Shown: positions 7,148-17,311, counted from the stretch's first letter. The stretch is DNA of 64,000 bases from SG8-30 sp963715485 (GCA_963715485.1 OY970244.1:2542001-2606000); one strand, 5' to 3'. Translations and numbers: made by a program. The notes: generated by a model from the letters alone, not told the origin.

Positions 7148-8596
7148 TCAGCAGTCAGCCAGCACAACCGGGATACGCAGGGCAAGCCCACCGTCGGCCG
7201 TTTCCTTGTAACGGCTGTGCATGTCCGCGGCCGTCTCGAGCATGGTCCTGATGACCGCATCGAGCGAAACCTTGGCGTCCTCGGGGTTGCCGAACAAGGC
7301 CAGCTGCGAGGCCGTCACGGCCTTCATCGCGCCCATGGAATTCCGCTCGATGCAGGGAACCTGGACCAGGCCGCCTACCGGATCACAGGTCATGCCCAGG
7401 TGGTGTTCCATGGCGATCTCGGCGGCCATCAGGCATTGGCGTGGGCTGCCGCCGAGCACGGACGTCAAGGCCGCCGCGGCCATAGACGAGGAGACTCCGA
7501 TTTCCGCCTGGCAGCCGCCGGCTGCGGCGCTGATCGTTGCGTTCTTCTTGAATATGCAACCCACCTCGCCGGCCACGAGCAGGAAATTCCGGACCTGGTG
7601 AATTTCCGCACCTGGAGTGAACAACCACCAGTGAAACAGGACGGCAGGGATCACGCCACATGCGCCATTGGTTGGCGCCGTGACGACGCGACCGTAGGAG
7701 GCGTTGACCTCGTTCACGGCGAGTGCAAAGGCCGTGATCCAGGATGTCGACGTGGCCAGGTCGGTCGGCGTTTGCCGAATCTGCCGGATCCACTCCTTCC
7801 TGCTGGTGTAGTGCCGCCCGGCCAGGAGCCGATCGTGGATGGCCTTGGCCCGCCGCCTGACGTGAAGCCCTCCCGGCAACACCCCGCCGGTATGGCAGCC
7901 GGTCTCGATCGAGTCGATCATCGTCTCGAAGAGTTGATCCAGCGCTCCGTCGATATCCTCGTCGCTGCGCCACGTTCTTTCGTTTTCCCGCACGATCTCG
8001 TGGATTGAACACTCCGACTCGTCGCACCAGCGGATGAGGTCCACACCCAGGTTGATCGGATGTGCCAGTTCGACCTGCTCCTGTGCCGCGCCGGGCGCGC
8101 CCTCCCGCTGGACGAAACCGCCACCCACCGAGTAGTAGGTCTCCTCGATCAACCCGCCATCGGCGAGTTCGGCCCGGGCGACGAGCGTGTTCGAATGCAC
8201 CGGGCAGTGCGCCTGCGGCTCGAGGATGATCTCCTGCGCCGGGTCGAAGCGGATTTCCCTGCGGCCGCCCAGCAGCAGGCGGCGGAGCTGACGGACCTGT
8301 TCAATGCGGGCTGGCATCGCCCCGAGGTCGGCGCTGCGGAAATCCTCTCCCATCAGGCCCATGATGATGGCAGTGTGCGTTCCGTGACCACGGCCCGTCT
8401 TGGCCAGCGAGCCCATCAGTGTGACCGTTATGCGCTCAACCGCTTCGATGCCGCAGGCCTCGAGCCGCTCCACGAAGTCGTGCATCGCCAGCCACGGACC
8501 CATCGTATGCGAACTCGACGGACCGATGCCGACCTTGACCATGTCGAAAATGCTGATCGGGACATGTGTCGCCACGGTGTCCAATCGATTCACCAC
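7148..8596 (-). CDS. sdaA: L-serine ammonia-lyase (iron-sulfur dependent)
   Basis: Deaminates L-serine to pyruvate and ammonia with a [4Fe-4S] cluster. 482 residues, a single-chain SdaA with the beta domain first (signature KVGIGPSSSHTMGP near residue 21) and the catalytic alpha domain after it. Conserved cysteines are in NGACGVIP, AGGCQAEIG and GMTCDPVGG. Compared with E. coli SdaA the N-terminus has roughly 15 extra residues before ISIFDMVKVG. It is divergent from the formate dehydrogenase operon, and with GlyA and FolD elsewhere in the window it links serine to one-carbon metabolism. Confidence 0.95.
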   Translation of the reverse strand: MVNRLDTVATHVPISIFDMVKVGIGPSSSHTMGPWLAMHDFVERLEACGIEAVERITVTLMGSLAKTGRGHGTHTAIIMGLMGEDFRSADLGAMPARIEQVRQLRRLLLGGRREIRFDPAQEIILEPQAHCPVHSNTLVARAELADGGLIEETYYSVGGGFVQREGAPGAAQEQVELAHPINLGVDLIRWCDESECSIHEIVRENERTWRSDEDIDGALDQLFETMIDSIETGCHTGGVLPGGLHVRRRAKAIHDRLLAGRHYTSRKEWIRQIRQTPTDLATSTSWITAFALAVNEVNASYGRVVTAPTNGACGVIPAVLFHWWLFTPGAEIHQVRNFLLVAGEVGCIFKKNATISAAAGGCQAEIGVSSSMAAAALTSVLGGSPRQCLMAAEIAMEHHLGMTCDPVGGLVQVPCIERNSMGAMKAVTASQLALFGNPEDAKVSLDAVIRTMLETAADMHSRYKETADGGLALRIPVVLADC

Positions 8597-8740
8597 TGAG
8601 GTTGCGCCGCCAGAAGATCATGAAGGAAGTGCACAGGTCGTTCGGCCGTGCACGATCGGCCGGACAGCGGAGTCTGTTCACCGAGTTGGGCTAATATCGC
8701 ATGGAAAACTCTCCAAGTTGAAGCTCGGGAGTCTCTTGCC

Positions 8741-10462
8741 ATGAAGCGGGTGCAGTCGACGGGTCCACACAGGCGGGCCAGGGGCCAGCCGCGTGGTCGC
8801 GCCCTGGATCCGGCAGCCCTGGGGGAACTGGAGCTGCTTCTGGCAGGACGGCCGCGGAATCGCGACCAGCTTATCGAGCATCTCCACGCGCTCCAGGATC
8901 GCTTCGGTCATCTCTCCGCGCGCCACCTTCGGGCGCTGGCACAGTGGATGCGACTGCCCATGGCAGCCATCTACGAGACCGCCACGTTCTACTCCCACTT
9001 CGATTTCGTGGACGATGGCCAGGCGCCCCCCGCCCCGCTCACCATTCGCGTGTGTGAGTCATTGTCCTGCCAGCTGGCCGGCGCCGATGCCCTGGAAACC
9101 GCGCTGGCGGCCGGGGTGGAGCCCGCCAAGGTCCGGGTCGTCAGGGCGCCCTGCATGGGCCGTTGCGACGAAGCGCCCGCCGTGCAGGTCGGTCGCCGTC
9201 ATGTCGGCCTCGCCACGCCGGAGCGGGTCCGGGCAACGCTCGATGCGGCGCGATTCGAGCCGGACCAGATCGACTGGCCCGGGCTGGAATCCTATCGTGC
9301 GCAGGGCGGCTATCAGCTGCTGGAGGACCTGCGGGCAGGTCGGGTCACGATCGACGATCTTGCCGCATCGGTTGAAGCCGCCGGACTGCGCGGACTGGGC
9401 GGCGCGGGTTTCCCGACGCAGCGCAAGTGGCGTTTCGTGCTGGCGGAACCCGGTCCCCGCTATGTCGTGATCAATGCGGACGAAGGCGAGCCCGGCACCT
9501 TCAAGGATCGCCACTACCTGGAGCGCGCGCCACACCAGTTCCTCGAAGGTGCGCTGGTCAGCGCCGAGCTTGTCGAGGCGAGCACAATCTACATCTACCT
9601 GCGGGACGAGTACCCGGGCCTGCGCCGGGTGCTGCAGCTGACGATCGCTGAGGCAGAAGACGCGGGAATCGCTGCACCGGGCTCTATCGTGCTGCGCCGT
9701 GGTGCGGGAGCCTACATCTGTGGCGAGGAATCGGCACTGATCGAGTCACTGGAGGGCAAGCCGGGCAAGCCGCGTCATCGTCCACCCTACGTGGCCGAGC
9801 GCGGTCTTTTCGACCGCCCTACTCTGGTCAACAACGTCGAAACGGTCTACTGGATCCCGGAGATCCATCGTCGGGGTGGCGACTGGTTTGCGCGCCAGGG
9901 GCGACGCGACCGCAAGGGACTGCGCAGCTTTTCGGTCTCCGGGAGGGTCAGGTATCCAGGGGTTCACCTCGCGCCCGCCGGTATCACGCTCCGCGAGCTG
10001 ATCGACGAGTACTGCGGCGGGATGGCAGAGGGCCACGAGCTGCTGGGCTATCTGCCCGGCGGCGCCTCGGGCGGCATCATGCCGGCGTCGAAGGCAGATA
10101 TCCCGCTCGATTTCGACACCCTGCAGCCGCATGGCTGTTTCATTGGCTCAGCGGCGATCATCGTGATTTCGACCGGCGATGACTTGCGCGCCGCCGTGAC
10201 CAACCTGCTGGCCTTCTTCGCGGACGAGTCCTGTGGCCAATGCACTCCCTGCCGGGTTGGCACCGAAAAGATGGTTGCACTGCTCGAGCGCGACCGCTGG
10301 GACGAGGCGCAACTGCGCAGGCTGTCACAGGTGATGATCGACGCGTCGATCTGCGGACTCGGCCAGGCGGCGCCGAACCCGGTGCTGAGCGTGCTCACTC
10401 ACTTTCGCGATCGACTGGCCAGCCAGGGAATCCGCATCGTCAGCGAGGAGCCGGCGACATGA
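8741..10462 (+). CDS. NAD-dependent formate dehydrogenase beta subunit (NuoE-NuoF fusion)
   Basis: Diaphorase subunit passing electrons from the Mo subunit to NAD+. 573 residues. The N-terminal NuoE-like thioredoxin fold has a [2Fe-2S] site (Cys105, Cys110, Cys138, Cys142). The NuoF-like part carries the FMN/NADH motifs GLRGLGGAGFPT and NADEGEPGTFKDR, then GAGAYICGEESAL, and ends with the [4Fe-4S] motif ESCGQCTPCRVG. FdsGB-type enzymes keep these two parts as separate proteins; the fused form resembles the Fdh1B type of methylotrophs. ATG 8741 is chosen because the in-frame extension upstream to 8648 is not family-like. The last bases overlap the next start as ATGA. Confidence 0.92.
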   Translation: MKRVQSTGPHRRARGQPRGRALDPAALGELELLLAGRPRNRDQLIEHLHALQDRFGHLSARHLRALAQWMRLPMAAIYETATFYSHFDFVDDGQAPPAPLTIRVCESLSCQLAGADALETALAAGVEPAKVRVVRAPCMGRCDEAPAVQVGRRHVGLATPERVRATLDAARFEPDQIDWPGLESYRAQGGYQLLEDLRAGRVTIDDLAASVEAAGLRGLGGAGFPTQRKWRFVLAEPGPRYVVINADEGEPGTFKDRHYLERAPHQFLEGALVSAELVEASTIYIYLRDEYPGLRRVLQLTIAEAEDAGIAAPGSIVLRRGAGAYICGEESALIESLEGKPGKPRHRPPYVAERGLFDRPTLVNNVETVYWIPEIHRRGGDWFARQGRRDRKGLRSFSVSGRVRYPGVHLAPAGITLRELIDEYCGGMAEGHELLGYLPGGASGGIMPASKADIPLDFDTLQPHGCFIGSAAIIVISTGDDLRAAVTNLLAFFADESCGQCTPCRVGTEKMVALLERDRWDEAQLRRLSQVMIDASICGLGQAAPNPVLSVLTHFRDRLASQGIRIVSEEPAT

Positions 10463-13263
10463 GCGGGCAGGCACCCACTGCAAGCTTCGATCTGACGCTG
10501 GATGGGCGAACGGTCACCGCCAGGGCGGGAGAATCGCTGTGGCAGGTAGCGAAGCGATCCGGGGATCTCATCCCTCACCTGTGCTTCAGGGACGCGCCGG
10601 GCTATCGCGCCGACGGCAACTGCCGCGCCTGCATGGTCGAGATCGAGGGCGAGCGAACGCTGGCCGCCAGCTGCCTGCGCGAGGCGACTCCGGGGATGGT
10701 GGTAAGGAGCGCGACGTCCGATCGCGCCCGCGTTGCACGCGAGGGGGTGCTCGAACTGCTACTGGCCGACCAGCCCGATCGCGAAGAGGCGCCGGACTGC
10801 TCCAGCCACTTCTGGCAGACGGTCGCGCAGCTGGGACTCGACGTTTCGGCCGCGCGCCGGGCACTGCCGCGGCGCGTGCCGGATCCAGCGAGACAGGACT
10901 CTTCTCACATCGCGATGCACGTCGATCTCGACGCCTGCATCGAGTGCACGCTGTGCGTGCGCGCCTGCCGCGAGGTGCAGGTAAACGACGTCATCGGGAT
11001 GGCCCGGCGCGGCGCCCGTTCCAGGATCGTCTTCGACTTCGACGACCCCATGGGCGGGAGCACCTGCGTCGCTTGTGGTGAGTGCGTGCAGGCCTGCCCG
11101 ACCGGGGCGCTGATGCCCGCGAGCCTGGTCGATCCGTCGGGGCGAGGTGATTCGGCAGTGGCCGATCGCAAGATAGACTCGGTCTGCCCATACTGCGGCG
11201 TTGGTTGCCAGCTCACCTATCACGTCAAGGACGACCGCGTCGTCGGCGTCGAGGGACGTAACGGCCCCTCGAACCAGAACCGCCTGTGCGTCAAGGGACG
11301 TTTCGGCCTCGACTACCTGCAGCATCCGGCGCGCCTGCTGCATCCGTTGATTCGCCGCGAGGGCGTGCCCAAGCGGATGGATCCAGGATTCGATCCAGCC
11401 CAGCCCTTGACCCATTTTCGCGAGGCCGGTTGGGAGGAAGCCCTCGAGCTTGCGGCCAGCGGACTCAGGTCACTGCGCGACAGCCATGGTCCGGGCGCGC
11501 TTGCCGGATTCGGCAGCGCCAAGTGCTCCAACGAGGAAGCCTGGCTGTTCCAGAAGCTGGTGCGGACGGGCTTCGGGTCGAACAACGTGGACCACTGCAC
11601 ACGCCTGTGCCACGCAAGTTCCGTAGCAGCGCTCATGGAGTGCATCGGTTCTGGCGCCGTCACCGCGTCGTTCATGCAGGTTGCCCAGGCAGATGTGGCG
11701 ATCCTCACCGGCTGCAACCCATCTGTGAACCATCCGGTAGCTGCCACCTTCTTCAAGCAGGCCGCCAAGCGTGGCACGAAGCTGATCGTGCTCGATCCGC
11801 GCGGCCAGGCACTCGGTGACTATGCGCACCGCATGGTGCGCTTCACGCCCGGTGGCGACGTAGCGCTGCTGAACGCCATGTTGAACGTCATCGTCGACGA
11901 ACATCTCTACGATGAAGACTACGTCACGGCTCGCACCGAGGGCTTCGAGGCGCTTCGCAATCATGTGCGGGCGATGACGCCCGAGGCGATGTCGCCCCTG
12001 TGCGGGGTCGCACCCGAAGAGATACGCGAGATCGCCCGGACCTATGCCACGGCCGGGCGGGCGATGATCTTCTGGGGCATGGGCATCTCGCAGCACGTGC
12101 ACGGCACCGACAACGCCCGCTGCCTGATCTCGCTGGCTCTGGCCACCGGCCACGTGGGCCGGCCGGGTACGGGCCTGCACCCGTTGCGCGGCCAGAACAA
12201 CGTGCAGGGCGCCTCCGACGCCGGGCTGATCCCGATGGTCTTCCCTGACTATCGCCCGGTGAGTGATGCGCAGTTCCGGGCCGCATTCGAGGAGTTGTGG
12301 CAGGCGCAACTCGACCCGCGGCCCGGCCTGACGGTCGTCGAGATCATGAACGCCATCCAGGCCGGCAGCATCCGCGGCATGTACATCCTCGGCGAGAACC
12401 CGGCCATGTCTGACCCCGACCTGGACCACGCCCGGGCGGCTCTCGCCAGCCTCGAGCACCTCGTGGTGCAGGATCTCTTCGTGACCGAGACGGCCCAGTT
12501 CGCGGACGTGATCCTGCCGGCATCGGCTTGGCCGGAGAAAGACGGTACCGTGACCAACACCAACCGCCAGGTACAGATGGGACGGGCGGCCGTCCCATTG
12601 CCGGGAGAGGCACGGCCTGACTGGTGGATCATCCAGGAGATTGCGCGGCGCTTCGATCTCGCCTGGCAGTATTCCCATCCCCGCGACGTGTTCGCCGAAA
12701 TGCAGCGCGGCATGGCCTCGCTCGACCACATCGACTGGGACCGTATCGAGCGCGAGGACTCGGTGACCTATCCATGTCCGGCCGCGGACGCACCGGGGCG
12801 GGACGTCGTGTTCGGCGACCGCTTCCCGACGACGAGCGGACGGGCGCGCTTCACGCCCGCCCTGCCGTTGCCACCAGACGAGCCGGTCGATGCCGAGTTC
12901 CCGCTCGTGCTGATCACTGGCCGGCAGCTGGAACACTGGCATACCGGCTCGATGACCCGGCGAACGCGCATTCTCGACGAGCTGGAGCCTGCAGCAATCG
13001 CCTCGATGGCTCCCGGCGAACTGTCGCGGCTCGAGATCGAGGCGGGAGACCCGGTCAGCATCGTGACACGCCGCGGACGTATCACTCTGGCGGCCCGGGT
13101 TGACCCGCTCATGCGCGAGGGCATGGTCTTCGTGCCTTTCTGCTATGCGGAAGCCCCCGCCAACCGGCTCACAAATCCGGCCCTGGACCCGTTCGGCAAG
13201 ATCCCGGAATTCAAGTACGCGGCCTGCCGGGTCGAGGCCAGCCGTCTGGATGGAATGGTGTAG
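10459..13263 (+). CDS. fdhA: NAD-dependent formate dehydrogenase alpha subunit (Mo/W catalytic subunit)
   Basis: Oxidises formate to CO2 at a bis-pterin Mo or W centre. 934 residues. The N-terminal NuoG-like part has a [2Fe-2S] ferredoxin domain (Cys42, Cys55, Cys58, Cys72) and two [4Fe-4S] motifs (CIECTLCVRAC and CVACGECVQACP). The MopB domain begins with the [4Fe-4S] motif CPYCGVGC. The metal ligand is cysteine, not selenocysteine, in DHCTRLCHASS. The start ATG overlaps the beta-subunit stop, indicating translational coupling. No FdsC/FdhD-type sulfurtransferase or FdsD subunit is adjacent, so maturation factors must be encoded elsewhere. folD follows after 32 nt. Confidence 0.94.
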   Translation: MSGQAPTASFDLTLDGRTVTARAGESLWQVAKRSGDLIPHLCFRDAPGYRADGNCRACMVEIEGERTLAASCLREATPGMVVRSATSDRARVAREGVLELLLADQPDREEAPDCSSHFWQTVAQLGLDVSAARRALPRRVPDPARQDSSHIAMHVDLDACIECTLCVRACREVQVNDVIGMARRGARSRIVFDFDDPMGGSTCVACGECVQACPTGALMPASLVDPSGRGDSAVADRKIDSVCPYCGVGCQLTYHVKDDRVVGVEGRNGPSNQNRLCVKGRFGLDYLQHPARLLHPLIRREGVPKRMDPGFDPAQPLTHFREAGWEEALELAASGLRSLRDSHGPGALAGFGSAKCSNEEAWLFQKLVRTGFGSNNVDHCTRLCHASSVAALMECIGSGAVTASFMQVAQADVAILTGCNPSVNHPVAATFFKQAAKRGTKLIVLDPRGQALGDYAHRMVRFTPGGDVALLNAMLNVIVDEHLYDEDYVTARTEGFEALRNHVRAMTPEAMSPLCGVAPEEIREIARTYATAGRAMIFWGMGISQHVHGTDNARCLISLALATGHVGRPGTGLHPLRGQNNVQGASDAGLIPMVFPDYRPVSDAQFRAAFEELWQAQLDPRPGLTVVEIMNAIQAGSIRGMYILGENPAMSDPDLDHARAALASLEHLVVQDLFVTETAQFADVILPASAWPEKDGTVTNTNRQVQMGRAAVPLPGEARPDWWIIQEIARRFDLAWQYSHPRDVFAEMQRGMASLDHIDWDRIEREDSVTYPCPAADAPGRDVVFGDRFPTTSGRARFTPALPLPPDEPVDAEFPLVLITGRQLEHWHTGSMTRRTRILDELEPAAIASMAPGELSRLEIEAGDPVSIVTRRGRITLAARVDPLMREGMVFVPFCYAEAPANRLTNPALDPFGKIPEFKYAACRVEASRLDGMV

Positions 13264-13295
13264 CATCGCCGCCCTGACGCGGAGACGGAGGATTC

Positions 13296-14159
13296 ATGGC
13301 GGTCATTCTGGATGGCAAGGCGTTAGCGGCAGAATTGCGCGCGGACATCACCGCAAGAGTCGCCGCGCTGCGCGCCGAGGGCCGTCGCGCACCTGGTCTT
13401 GCGGTCGTGCTGCTGGGTAACGACCCGGCCAGCCAGGTGTATGTGGGGTCCAAGGTGAAGCAGACCGAGGCCGCCGGCATGCGCTCGATCGAACATCGCC
13501 TGCCGGACACCACCACGGAGGCCGAGCTGCTCGGACTGGTCGCGCAGCTCAATGCCGATCCGGGTGTGGACGGCATACTGGTGCAGCTGCCGCTGCCCAA
13601 AGGCATCGACAGCTCACGAGTCATCGAGGCGATCGATCCGTCCAAGGACGTTGACGGCTTTCACCCGATGAACGCCGGTCGACTGGCAACGGGCCTGCCC
13701 GCGCTGGTTCCATGCACACCACGCGGCTGCGTCATGCTGGCAAAGCGCGCATGTGCGGATCTGACCGGCCTGCACGCCGTGATCGTCGGCCGCTCCAACA
13801 TCGTTGGCAAACCGCTGGCGCAGCTGCTGCTCGCCGAGAACTGTACGGTAACGATAGCCCATTCAAGGACCCGCGACCTGCCGGCCGTCTGCCGCCTGGC
13901 AGACGTCCTGGTAGCCGCGATCGGACGGCCTCGGGCCCTGAGCGCCGGGCACGTGAAACCCGGCGCGATCGTGATCGACGTGGGGATCAATCGCGTGCCG
14001 ACCGCAGACGGCGGCTCGCGCCTGGTCGGGGACGTCGATTACGAGGCCGTCGCGCCAATCGCGGGCGCGATCACGCCGGTGCCGGGCGGTGTCGGACCGA
14101 TGACCATTGCCTGCCTGCTCGACAATACCGTCACCGCGTACCGGCGTCGCAGCAGCTGA
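13296..14159 (+). CDS. folD: Bifunctional methylenetetrahydrofolate dehydrogenase / methenyltetrahydrofolate cyclohydrolase
   Basis: Interconverts 5,10-methylene-THF and 10-formyl-THF with NADP. 287 residues, standard length. Visible motifs include YVGSKVKQTEAAG with the catalytic Lys, QLPLPKGIDS, the Rossmann segment GRSNIVGKPLAQLLL, and PVPGGVGPMTI at the C-terminus. It begins 32 nt after fdhA and converges with fhs, the ligase that makes formyl-THF from formate, so it probably works with both neighbours. The start is supported by GGAGG upstream of the ATG. Confidence 0.97.
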   Translation: MAVILDGKALAAELRADITARVAALRAEGRRAPGLAVVLLGNDPASQVYVGSKVKQTEAAGMRSIEHRLPDTTTEAELLGLVAQLNADPGVDGILVQLPLPKGIDSSRVIEAIDPSKDVDGFHPMNAGRLATGLPALVPCTPRGCVMLAKRACADLTGLHAVIVGRSNIVGKPLAQLLLAENCTVTIAHSRTRDLPAVCRLADVLVAAIGRPRALSAGHVKPGAIVIDVGINRVPTADGGSRLVGDVDYEAVAPIAGAITPVPGGVGPMTIACLLDNTVTAYRRRSS

Positions 14160-14183
14160 TTGTGTTTCCGGCGGGTCGTCCCG

Positions 14184-15869
14184 TCAGAACAAGCCCTCGG
14201 TCTGACCTGACTCGTCGATTCGCAAGCGCTCGGCAGCCGGCGACTTGGGCAGGCCGGGCATGGTCATGATTTCGCCGCAGATGACCACGATGAAGCCGGC
14301 GCCCGCCGCCAGTCGCACCTCGCGGATCGGTACCACGTGATCATTGGGCGCCCCGCGCAGGTCCGGGTCAGTCGAAAACGAGTACTGGGTCTTGGCGATG
14401 CACACCGGCAAGTCGCCAAAGCCGTCGGTCTGCAGTTCCCTGAACCGGTCGCGAATGCGGCGGTCCGCGATGATGTCAGAGGCCCCATAGATCCGCGTTG
14501 CGACGGTGCGAACCTTCTCCCACAGCGGCATGTCGTCCGGATAGAGGACGCGGAACCCGTCGCCATCGCGGCGCGCGGGCCGGTCGGCGATTTCGACCAC
14601 TGCACGGGCCAGCTCCTCTGCTCCGCGCGAGCCCTCCGCCCAGTGTCGACAGACAATCGCCTCGACTCCCAGGGAATCGCTGCAAGCCTGGCGGACCAGC
14701 TGGTGCTCCGCATCAGTATCGGTCGGAAAGGCATTGATCGCGACTACTGCCGGCACGCCGAACTTGCCCACATTGGCCACATGCCGCTGCAGGTTTGCAA
14801 GCCCTTTGGCCAGCGCGGCATGATCTTCCTCACCCAGTCGATCGCGCGGCATGCCGCCATTCATCTTCAGGGCCCGCATCGTTGCGACGATCACGGCGGC
14901 CGCCGGCCTGAGGCCGGCCTTGCGACACTTGATGTCAAAAAACTTCTCCGCACCGAGGTCGGCGCCAAAACCGGCCTCTGTGATGACGTAGTCGGCCAGC
15001 TTCAGGGCCGTACGCGTCGCCACCACCGAGTTGCACCCGTGGGCGATGTTGGCGAAGGGCCCGCCGTGAATGAATGCCGGGTTGCCCTCGAGGGTCTGCA
15101 CCAGGTTGGGCGCGAGCGCATCCTTCAGCAGGACGGTCATGGCACCCGGCGCCTTGAGGTCCACGGCGCGCACCGGGGTCTTGTCGCGGCGGTAGCCGAT
15201 GATGATCTGCCCAAGCCGCGCTTCCAGGTCCTTGAGGTCACGTGCCAGGCAGAAGACGGCCATCACCTCGGAAGCGACGGTGATGTCGAAGCCATCCTCA
15301 CGCGGGTAGCCGTTCATCGACCCACCGAGGGAACTGATGATCGAGCGCAGCGCACGGTCGTTCATGTCCATTGCCCGGCGCCAGGTGATCCGCCGCCGGT
15401 CGAGGCCGAGTTCGTTACCCCAGTGAACGTGATTGTCGATCATCGCCGCGAGCAGGTTATGGGCCGAAGTGATCGCGTGAAAATCGCCGGTGAAGTGCAG
15501 GTTGATCCGCTCCATCGGTACCACCTGCGCATAGCCGCCGCCGGCTGCCCCACCCTTCATCCCGAAGCAGGGACCCAGCGAAGGCTCGCGCAGGCAGATC
15601 GCCGCGCGCTTGCCGATGCGATTGAGCGCGTCGCCCAGGCCTACCGACACAGTGGTCTTGCCCTCCCCGGCCGGCGTGGGGCTGATCGCGGTCACCAGGA
15701 CCAGCCTGCCATCGGGTCGGGCATCCAGTCCCGCAATGTAGGCAGGGTCGACCTTGGCCATCTCCCAGCCGTAGGGGATCAACGACTCGGCCGGGATGCC
15801 GAGTTTTGCACCGATCTCGGTAATGGGCGCGAGGTGAGTCTCGCGAGCAATTTCGATATCAGATTTCAT
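14184..15869 (-). CDS. fhs: Formate-tetrahydrofolate ligase
   Basis: ATP-dependent synthesis of 10-formyl-THF from formate and THF. 561 residues from the chosen start. The P-loop-like ATP motif TPAGEGKTTVSVGLGDAL lies near residue 65, followed by EPSLGPCFGMKGGAAGGGYAQ. ATG 15869 (MKSDIEIA) is chosen because AGGAAAGG precedes it at good spacing; a frame opening 18 nt upstream lacks this. The gene lies 38 nt beyond cysS on the same strand and converges on folD. Fhs is patchy among gammaproteobacteria, and its place beside formate dehydrogenase and FolD suggests a working formate/one-carbon module. Confidence 0.96.
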   Translation of the reverse strand: MKSDIEIARETHLAPITEIGAKLGIPAESLIPYGWEMAKVDPAYIAGLDARPDGRLVLVTAISPTPAGEGKTTVSVGLGDALNRIGKRAAICLREPSLGPCFGMKGGAAGGGYAQVVPMERINLHFTGDFHAITSAHNLLAAMIDNHVHWGNELGLDRRRITWRRAMDMNDRALRSIISSLGGSMNGYPREDGFDITVASEVMAVFCLARDLKDLEARLGQIIIGYRRDKTPVRAVDLKAPGAMTVLLKDALAPNLVQTLEGNPAFIHGGPFANIAHGCNSVVATRTALKLADYVITEAGFGADLGAEKFFDIKCRKAGLRPAAAVIVATMRALKMNGGMPRDRLGEEDHAALAKGLANLQRHVANVGKFGVPAVVAINAFPTDTDAEHQLVRQACSDSLGVEAIVCRHWAEGSRGAEELARAVVEIADRPARRDGDGFRVLYPDDMPLWEKVRTVATRIYGASDIIADRRIRDRFRELQTDGFGDLPVCIAKTQYSFSTDPDLRGAPNDHVVPIREVRLAAGAGFIVVICGEIMTMPGLPKSPAAERLRIDESGQTEGLF

Positions 15870-15907
15870 GTTCCTTTCCTGAAGCACCCAAGGTGACAGT
15901 CACTGCC

Positions 15908-17311
15908 TCATCGACGCCGCCAGCTCGTCCCCCCGGCCCCGTCTTCCAGGATCACACCGCGCGACGCCAGTTGGTCGCGTATGCGGTCCGACTCCGCCCA
16001 GTCCTTCGCCCGCCGTGCGGTGACCCGCCGCTCGACCAGCTCGCCGATCTGCTCGTCGGTCAGCCCATCAGCCCCCTGTTCGCCCGCGGTCAACTCAGAG
16101 GGCGTAGCAAGCCAGGCGTCGGGCTCGTGGGTCAGCAGTCCGATCACCCCTGCCAGTTCCTTGAGTTCCGCGGCAAGCCCCGCGGCAGAGGACCTGTCGC
16201 CCTGCGCCCTGGCCGTATTCAGTTCGCGGGCCAGCGACTGCAGCACGGCCAGTGCCTCCGCGGTATTGAAGTCGTCGTCCATGGCTTCGCGGAACCGCCT
16301 GCTCCACTCCGTGGCGGATGACGATTCCGCCGCTTCGACGTCCCGTAATGCCAGGTACAGCCGCGACAGGGCCGCGTCGGCCTGGCGCAGGTTTTCTTCC
16401 GTGTAGTTGATCGGTCCGCGGTAGTGGCTGGAAAGGACGAAGGCGCGCATCACCTCCGGCCTTAGCCTCGGCAGCACGTCGCGTACGGTGAAGAAGTTGC
16501 CCAGCGACTTGGACATCTTCTCCTCGTCGATACGTACGTGACCGTTGTGCATCCAGACGTTGACGAATGGCGAGTCGCAGGCCGCGCAGGACTGTGCGAT
16601 CTCGTTTTCGTGGTGCGGGAACTTGAGGTCGATGCCGCCGCCGTGGATATCGAAATGGGGTCCGAGGAGGCTGGTCGACATGGCTGAGCATTCAATGTGC
16701 CAGCCGGGGCGTCCGGCTCCCCAGGGCGAGTCCCAGGTCGGCTCGCCCGGCTTGGCCGCCTTCCACAGCGCGAAATCGAGCGGGTCGCGCTTGTGCTCGC
16801 CGATCTCGATGCGTGCACCGGCGCGCAGGTCGGCCGTTTTCTTGCCGGACAGCCTGCCGTAGGCGGCAAAGCTCGAGACCGAGTAGAGGACGTCACCGTC
16901 GGCAACATAGGCGTGGCCCTTGTCGATCAGTGACTCGATCATCGAGATGATCTGGGGGATGTACTCGGTCGCGCGCGGCTCGTGGTCCGGCCGGACCATG
17001 CCCAGCGCGTCGCAGTCCTCGTTCATCGCCTCGATGAAACGTGCGGTGAGCGTTGCGACCGGCTCGGCATTCTCCGCCGCCCGCTTGATGATGTTGTCGT
17101 CGATATCAGTGATGTTGCGCACGTAGGTCACGTCATAACCACGCCAGCGCAGGTAACGGCTGACGACGTCGAAGACCATGAGCATGCGCGCGTGTCCGAC
17201 GTGGCAATAGTCGTAGACGGTGATGCCGCAGCAGTACATGCGGACCTTGCCCGGATCGATCTCGTGAAAAGCCTCCTTACGACCGGTCAGCGAATTGTGA
17301 ATCCTGAGCAT
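15908..17311 (-). CDS. cysS: Cysteinyl-tRNA synthetase
   Basis: Class I aminoacyl-tRNA synthetase. 467 residues. The HIGH-type motif is HVGH at 37-40, the zinc-ligand cysteine lies in MYCCGIT (27/28), and the KMSKS loop is EEKMSKSLGN near residue 270. The start codon overlaps the gltX stop as ATGA, so the two synthetase genes are translationally coupled. Confidence 0.97.
   Translation of the reverse strand: MLRIHNSLTGRKEAFHEIDPGKVRMYCCGITVYDYCHVGHARMLMVFDVVSRYLRWRGYDVTYVRNITDIDDNIIKRAAENAEPVATLTARFIEAMNEDCDALGMVRPDHEPRATEYIPQIISMIESLIDKGHAYVADGDVLYSVSSFAAYGRLSGKKTADLRAGARIEIGEHKRDPLDFALWKAAKPGEPTWDSPWGAGRPGWHIECSAMSTSLLGPHFDIHGGGIDLKFPHHENEIAQSCAACDSPFVNVWMHNGHVRIDEEKMSKSLGNFFTVRDVLPRLRPEVMRAFVLSSHYRGPINYTEENLRQADAALSRLYLALRDVEAAESSSATEWSRRFREAMDDDFNTAEALAVLQSLARELNTARAQGDRSSAAGLAAELKELAGVIGLLTHEPDAWLATPSELTAGEQGADGLTDEQIGELVERRVTARRAKDWAESDRIRDQLASRGVILEDGAGGTSWRRR

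Noticed and set aside
11590..11640. Possible selenocysteine in the formate dehydrogenase alpha subunit
   Set aside because: No in-frame TGA is present; the metal ligand position reads CHASS, so this is a cysteine enzyme.
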